DNA of 10,149 nt from Corallococcus sp. CAG:1435 (lineage in GTDB: Bacteria > Bacillota > Clostridia > Christensenellales > CAG-314), in contig HF998469.1 of the NCBI GenBank assembly GCA_000433775.1, positions 1 to 10,149 of the forward strand, read 5' to 3'. Position 1 is the first letter of the stretch. Each line of letters starts with the position of its first letter. Under the pieces are notes generated by a model. It was not told where the DNA came from. It did not search any database and saw nothing but the letters and a program-made list of their open reading frames with translations. Positions 5,737-10,149 of the stretch are shown here, piece by piece. A program made the position numbers and the translations under genes.

Positions 5737-7581
5737 ATGAACAGATTTACCGATTTTTACAATGGAAACAGTACAAACGCCTACGAACTTTTGGGTTGTC
5801 ACAAGGTGGGAAAAAATCTGTACCACTTTGCAGTGTGGGCGCCCAACGCCAAAGACGTGAGCGTTGTGGGCGATTTCAACAACTGGCTGGTCAATCACGA
5901 CAGATTGCAACTGGAAGACGGTATCTGGCAAATAACAGTGGAAGCACGTGAGGGCGACTGTTACAAATTTGCCATAACAACGCAAAACGGAAACGTACTG
6001 TACAAAGCCGACCCTTACGCAAGGTACGCCGAAGTACGTCCCAAAACGGCAAGCATAGTGTACAATCCACAGCCGTTTGCATGGAGTGACGGCGACTGGA
6101 TTGCCAAACAAACAAAAAAGGACGTCTACACAAGTCCCGTCAACATCTACGAGGTGCATGCGGGTTCCTGGCGCAGGCATTACGACGGCAGAATGTATTC
6201 CTACCGTGACCTTGCCAAATATCTTGTGCCTTACGTCAAAAAAATGGGCTACACGCATGTGGAATTTCTGCCTCTTGCCGAGCATCCGCTTGACGCTTCG
6301 TGGGGGTATCAGGTAACGGGCTTTTACGCTCCCACAAGTCGCTACGGCACGCCCGACGATTTGAGATACCTGATAAATCAATTCCACAAGGCGGGAATCG
6401 GCGTGATTTTGGACTGGGTGCCTGCACATTTCTGCAAGGACGCTCACGGACTCATCGAATTTGACGGAACGTGCTGCTACGAATCGGCGGACGATTTCAA
6501 AAAGGAACACAAGAGTTGGGGAACACGCATTTTCGACTACTCACGTTACGAAGTGCAAAGTTTCCTTGTGTCCAATGCGCTGTACTGGTTGAAGGAATTT
6601 CACTTTGACGGACTGCGTGTGGACGCAGTGGCAAGCATGCTGTACCTCGACTACGACAGGCGTGACGGCGAGTGGCGTCCCAACAAGTGGGGCGGAAAGG
6701 AAAATCTGGAAGCCATCGACTTTTTGCGCAAACTTTCCTGCAAGGTGTTTGAGGCGTGTCCCTACGCACTGTTTGTTGCGGAGGAATCCACCGCATTTCC
6801 CAAAGTTACGCATCCCACCTACGTGGGCGGACTGGGTTTCAACTTCAAATGGAACATGGGCTGGATGAACGACGTTCTCAGTTACATGAAGACGGACACT
6901 CTCTGGCGTGCGGAACACCACAATCAACTCACCTTTTCCATGTGCTACGCTTACAGCGAAAACTACGTTTTGCCCCTTTCCCACGACGAAGTGGTACACT
7001 TGAAAGGAAGCATCATCAACAAGATGTTCGGCGACTACGACACAAAGTTCGGTCAGTTGAAAGCGTTGTTGGGCTTCCAATATTCTCACCCGGGCAAGAA
7101 ACTCAATTTCATGGGTGTGGAACTGGCGCAGTGGAACGAATGGGACGAAAACAAGGAATTGGACTGGATGCTTCTGGCGTATCCCAAGCACGATTCTCAC
7201 CAAAAATTTGTAATGCAACTCAACAAAACTTACAAAAAGTACAAGGCGTTGTATCAAATTGACAACTCGTGGGAAGGCTTCAAGTGGTTGCTTGCCGATG
7301 ACGCCAGAAACAGCGTGCTGGCATACGAGCGTCTGGACAAAAAGGGCAACACGATGCTGGTGATAATCAATTTCAGCGTGTACGACTACTTCAAATACGG
7401 CTTCTTCATGGACAAGGGCGAGTACAAACTGGTACTCAACAGCGACGAATACGACTTCGGCGGAAGAGGCGTAGACGTGGTGCGTGATGTAGTGACAAAT
7501 GACGAAGGTTACGCCGAAGTAACCATTCCCGCTTCCAGCGTGCAGTACTACTACAAGGCTGCAACTTCAAAGAAAAACTAA
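5737..7581 (+). CDS. glgB: 1,4-alpha-glucan branching enzyme (GH13, CBM48)
   Basis: Cuts an alpha-1,4 chain and rejoins it as an alpha-1,6 branch on glycogen or a similar glucan. Residues 20-110 form a CBM48 module (VWAPNAKDVSVVGDFNNW, 33-50). The catalytic barrel follows: EVHAGSWRR (139-147), LPLAEHPLDASWGYQVTGFY (178-197), DWVPAHF (226-232), DGLRVDAV (291-298, nucleophile Asp296), VAEESTAFP (347-355, acid/base Glu349) and LPLSHDEVVHLKGS (412-425, Asp417). A C-terminal beta domain covers about 515-610. At 614 aa it is a short form with a single N-terminal module, against about 730 aa in E. coli. The motif after HDEVVH is usually GK but is LK here. GGAGG at 5728-5732 lies four bases before the ATG, an excellent ribosome binding site. 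No glgC or glgA is adjacent, so it may act in a degradation and remodelling operon. Confidence 0.95.
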   Translation: MNRFTDFYNGNSTNAYELLGCHKVGKNLYHFAVWAPNAKDVSVVGDFNNWLVNHDRLQLEDGIWQITVEAREGDCYKFAITTQNGNVLYKADPYARYAEVRPKTASIVYNPQPFAWSDGDWIAKQTKKDVYTSPVNIYEVHAGSWRRHYDGRMYSYRDLAKYLVPYVKKMGYTHVEFLPLAEHPLDASWGYQVTGFYAPTSRYGTPDDLRYLINQFHKAGIGVILDWVPAHFCKDAHGLIEFDGTCCYESADDFKKEHKSWGTRIFDYSRYEVQSFLVSNALYWLKEFHFDGLRVDAVASMLYLDYDRRDGEWRPNKWGGKENLEAIDFLRKLSCKVFEACPYALFVAEESTAFPKVTHPTYVGGLGFNFKWNMGWMNDVLSYMKTDTLWRAEHHNQLTFSMCYAYSENYVLPLSHDEVVHLKGSIINKMFGDYDTKFGQLKALLGFQYSHPGKKLNFMGVELAQWNEWDENKELDWMLLAYPKHDSHQKFVMQLNKTYKKYKALYQIDNSWEGFKWLLADDARNSVLAYERLDKKGNTMLVIINFSVYDYFKYGFFMDKGEYKLVLNSDEYDFGGRGVDVVRDVVTNDEGYAEVTIPASSVQYYYKAATSKKN

Positions 7582-7598
7582 CGGAGAACAGTGAAAAT

Positions 7599-10022
7599 AT
7601 GTCTTATGTATCTGGAAATCTCACAAAAACTCAGGTAAAGGAACTCATCGAAAGCGTTGCAAACAAATCTTACGGCGTTACCGCAAGCGAACTTTCCAAC
7701 AAACAACTGTACAGATGCGTGGCAACGGTGGTGCGTGACTTGCTGTTGGAAAAGCGTTCGGCTTTCAACAAAGTGTACAAGGCAAGAGAACGCAAAAGAG
7801 TACACTACCTGTCCATGGAATTTTTGATGGGCAGAAGTCTCAAAAACAACCTTTTCAACATGGAACTTGACGGCTTGTTTGCCGAAACTTTGCAAAAGTA
7901 CTACAAGGTGAACATTGACGATCTGTACGAATGCGAACCCGACGCAGGTTTGGGCAACGGCGGTCTGGGCAGACTTGCCGCCTGCTATCTCGATTGCCTT
8001 GCCAAGGAAAACTACCCCGTAATGGGACACTCTCTCCGTTTCGAGTACGGATTTTTCCAACAGAAAATTGTCAACGGCTGGCAGACGGAACTTCCCGACA
8101 ACTGGTTGCCCGGTGGCGACGTGTGGCTCAAAGAGCGTCCCGACAAGGCGCAGATAGTGCGTTTCGGCGGAGAAGTGCAGGAAATATGGACGGAAAACGG
8201 ACCCGTCTTCAAACAGGTCAACTGTCAGGAAGTGGAGGCTTTCCCCTACGATATGGTGGTGGACGGCTACCATGCCAACGCAGTGGGCGTACTTCGTTTG
8301 TGGTCTGCCCGCAACTGTAAACCCTTCGACTTCCGTGCTTTCGGTCAGGGCGAGTATATGCGTGCGCTGGAAGAGCAGTCGGAAGCGGAAATGATAACAA
8401 AGGTGCTGTATCCCAGCGACAACCACGAGGAAGGCAAAATTTTGCGTCTGAAACAGGAGTATTTCCTTGTTTCTGCCGCAATGCAAAACATTACAAGCGA
8501 CCACTACAAGCGTTACGGCAATTTTGACACCTTTGCGCAAATGGTGGCGGTACACATCAACGATACGCACCCCGCTTTGTGCGTGCCGGAACTGATGCGT
8601 ATTTTCATCGACGAGTACCATTTCGGGTGGGATTACAGTTGGTCGATAGTCAAAAACATCTGCGCATACACAAACCACACGGTGCTTGCCGAGGCGTTGG
8701 AATGTTGGCCGGAATACATCTTCAAAAAACTTCTTCCCCGCATCTATCAGATTGTGGTGGAAATAAACGAACGTGCGTGCAAACGTTTTTGGAACATTTG
8801 CGGCGATTGGAACAAAGTTTCCAACCTTGCCGTTGTGGCGTACGGACAGGTGCGTATGGCAAACCTTTCCATCGTAGGTTCCCATTACGTCAACGGCGTT
8901 TCCGCCCTTCACAGCAGAATTTTGCGTAAAACGCTTTTCAAAGACTTCTACGACATCGATCCGGAAAAGTTCGGCAACGTTACAAACGGTATTGCACACC
9001 GCAGGTGGCTGTGTCAGGCTAACCCACGTCTTACTGCGCTGATCAAAGACCTTATCGGCGACGGATTCTATTCCGACGCCGACGAGTTGAAAAAACTCAA
9101 CAACTTTTTGGACGACACCTCCGTGCATCATAAAATGGCGGAAATAAAGTTGGCAAACAAACGTCATTTTGCCGACCTTGCACGCAAAAAACTTGACGTG
9201 ATACTCGACCCCAACACACGTTTCGACGTTCAGGTCAAACGTCTGCACGAGTACAAACGTCAGTTGCTCAACGTGTTGAAAATAGTCTATCTGTACCACG
9301 AATTGAAGGAAAATCCCGATTTGGACGTAACTCCGCAAACCTTCATTTTCGGTGCAAAGGCTGCTCCGAGTTACTACGCCGCCAAAGAGGTAATAAAACT
9401 CATCTGCTTCATCCAGAAGGATTTGGAATCCAACCCCAAAATACGTCAGAAACTCAACGTGGCGTTTATGGAAAACTACTGCGTAACAATGGCGGAAAGT
9501 CTGATGCCCGCTGCGGAAATATCCGAGCAGATTTCTCTTGCAGGCAAGGAAGCCAGCGGCACAGGCAACATGAAATTCATGATAAACGGCGCATTGACGC
9601 TTGGAACGATGGACGGCGCCAACGTGGAAATGAGCGAAGCGGTGGGAATGGACAACATTTTCATTTTCGGCATGAACGCACGTCAGGTAACGGATTTGTG
9701 GGGCAAAGGCTACAATTCCACCGACTACTACTTCAAACAGCCCAAACTGCGTGTGATAATAGATGAACTCAACAACGGTTTTGGCGGTGAAACGTTTGAA
9801 AACATCTCCAACTATCTGTTGCGCTCCAATCAGGTGGCAGACCCGTACATGTGCTTTGCCGACTTTGCAAGTTACCTTGCCGCACATGAAAAAATGGACA
9901 AATGCTACAAAGACGTGGATTTGTGGAACAGAATGTCGCTGAAAAACATTGCCGAATCGGGAAGATTTTCCGCCGACCGTGCAGTGAGAGAGTACGCTGA
10001 AAAGATTTGGAGAATGAAATGA
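7599..10022 (+). CDS. glgP: Glycogen/maltodextrin phosphorylase (GT35, PLP-dependent)
   Basis: Releases glucose-1-phosphate from the non-reducing ends of alpha-1,4-glucans using phosphate and pyridoxal phosphate. The 807 aa are the usual bacterial length. Motifs in order: EFLMGRSLKNNL (74-85), DAGLGNGGLGRLAACYLD (115-132), VAVHINDTHPAL (316-327), TNHTVLAEALE (358-368), IVGSHYVNGVSALHS (425-439), VKRLHEYKRQLLN (546-558), FGAKAAPSYYAAK (584-596) and AGKEASGTGNMKFM (648-661). Lys659 in the last motif is the PLP lysine. Whether it prefers glycogen or maltodextrin cannot be told from these motifs. GGAG at 7583-7586 stands 12 bases before the ATG, a rather long spacing, and the gap from glgB is 17 bases. 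No terminator follows, and the stop codon overlaps the next start. The first 763 codons contain no TTA, CTA or TCA. Confidence 0.97.
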   Translation: MSYVSGNLTKTQVKELIESVANKSYGVTASELSNKQLYRCVATVVRDLLLEKRSAFNKVYKARERKRVHYLSMEFLMGRSLKNNLFNMELDGLFAETLQKYYKVNIDDLYECEPDAGLGNGGLGRLAACYLDCLAKENYPVMGHSLRFEYGFFQQKIVNGWQTELPDNWLPGGDVWLKERPDKAQIVRFGGEVQEIWTENGPVFKQVNCQEVEAFPYDMVVDGYHANAVGVLRLWSARNCKPFDFRAFGQGEYMRALEEQSEAEMITKVLYPSDNHEEGKILRLKQEYFLVSAAMQNITSDHYKRYGNFDTFAQMVAVHINDTHPALCVPELMRIFIDEYHFGWDYSWSIVKNICAYTNHTVLAEALECWPEYIFKKLLPRIYQIVVEINERACKRFWNICGDWNKVSNLAVVAYGQVRMANLSIVGSHYVNGVSALHSRILRKTLFKDFYDIDPEKFGNVTNGIAHRRWLCQANPRLTALIKDLIGDGFYSDADELKKLNNFLDDTSVHHKMAEIKLANKRHFADLARKKLDVILDPNTRFDVQVKRLHEYKRQLLNVLKIVYLYHELKENPDLDVTPQTFIFGAKAAPSYYAAKEVIKLICFIQKDLESNPKIRQKLNVAFMENYCVTMAESLMPAAEISEQISLAGKEASGTGNMKFMINGALTLGTMDGANVEMSEAVGMDNIFIFGMNARQVTDLWGKGYNSTDYYFKQPKLRVIIDELNNGFGGETFENISNYLLRSNQVADPYMCFADFASYLAAHEKMDKCYKDVDLWNRMSLKNIAESGRFSADRAVREYAEKIWRMK

Positions 10023-10149
10023 TTTATGTAAAATACAACCCCACCGAGGAATTTCACAAAAGTATTGTGGGTGCTGTACCCGAGGGGGTGCGTTTCGGCA
10101 TACGTTTGCAGATAAACCAATGCATTGCCCCTTCCAAGGTAACTTTTGT
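10019..10149 (+). CDS. Start of a GH13-like glycosidase (partial, cut by the window end)
   Basis: The frame opened by ATG at 10019-10021 stays open to the window end (43 codons plus two bases). It starts MIYVKYNPTEEFHKS and continues with GAVPEGVRFGIRLQI. The pattern FxKS..GAVP.G..V..R resembles, from memory, the N-terminal module of Firmicute GH13 proteins of the amylopullulanase/neopullulanase/alpha-amylase kind, which would suit the operon. GGAG at 10009-10012, six bases before the ATG, and the ATGA overlap with the glgP stop support real, coupled translation. The catalytic barrel is outside the window, so the exact enzyme cannot be named. Confidence 0.6.
   Translation, partial: MIYVKYNPTEEFHKSIVGAVPEGVRFGIRLQINQCIAPSKVTF

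Noticed and set aside
7578..9887. 769-codon open frame on the minus strand opposite glgP, and similar long frames opposite the other genes
   Set aside because: All are exactly in register with the sense codons and arise because TTA, CTA and TCA are nearly unused. The products are rich in Phe, Val, His and Cys in the way shadow translations are, and show no domain motif. Conserved enzymes occupy the other strand.

Overview
The window carries ordinary central carbohydrate metabolism, all on the + strand. There are five complete enzyme genes, a sixth complete gene for a nucleoside kinase, and the first 43 codons of a seventh gene. Strong Shine-Dalgarno sites, sigma-70-type promoters (TTGACA/TAAAAT), AT-rich gaps between moderately GC-rich genes, and the TGS-type kinase fit a low-to-moderate GC Firmicute of the Clostridia kind. 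This is an inference from style and gene content, not from a marker gene. I see no RNA gene, CRISPR array, transposon, phage gene or attachment site.

Layout. Positions 1-269 form a leader with inverted repeats, a very good promoter (TTGACA-17-TAAAAT) and a hairpin in the 5' UTR. It serves a two-gene unit: a ThrRS-like/uridine kinase fusion protein, then a galactose mutarotase with a GTG start lying in the same frame six codons after the kinase stop. A 128-base gap holds a second promoter with a dyad over its -35, leading into a single nagB gene that ends at a clear intrinsic terminator. A 415-base stretch without a gene then carries an AT-rich third promoter, a leader hairpin and a perfect 12-bp palindrome just before the ribosome binding site of malQ. 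From there malQ, glgB and glgP, plus the start of a GH13-like gene, run with gaps of 14 and 17 bases and finally a 4-base ATGA overlap, as one operon.

How the genes fit. GlgP would shorten the outer chains of alpha-glucan to glucose-1-phosphate. MalQ rearranges the short maltodextrins left over, the GH13 protein may open branches or cut longer glucans, and GlgB makes branch points. The kinase, mutarotase and NagB add nucleoside salvage, entry of galactose or glucose anomers, and amino-sugar breakdown into fructose-6-phosphate. No glgC, glgA or nagA is in view.

I found no convincing new system. The points most worth a second look are the kinase's ThrRS-like region, which appears to have lost all four metal/editing-site residues, the operator-like palindromes at the nagB and malQ promoters, and the near absence of TTA, CTA and TCA codons, which creates very long but false antisense ORFs.
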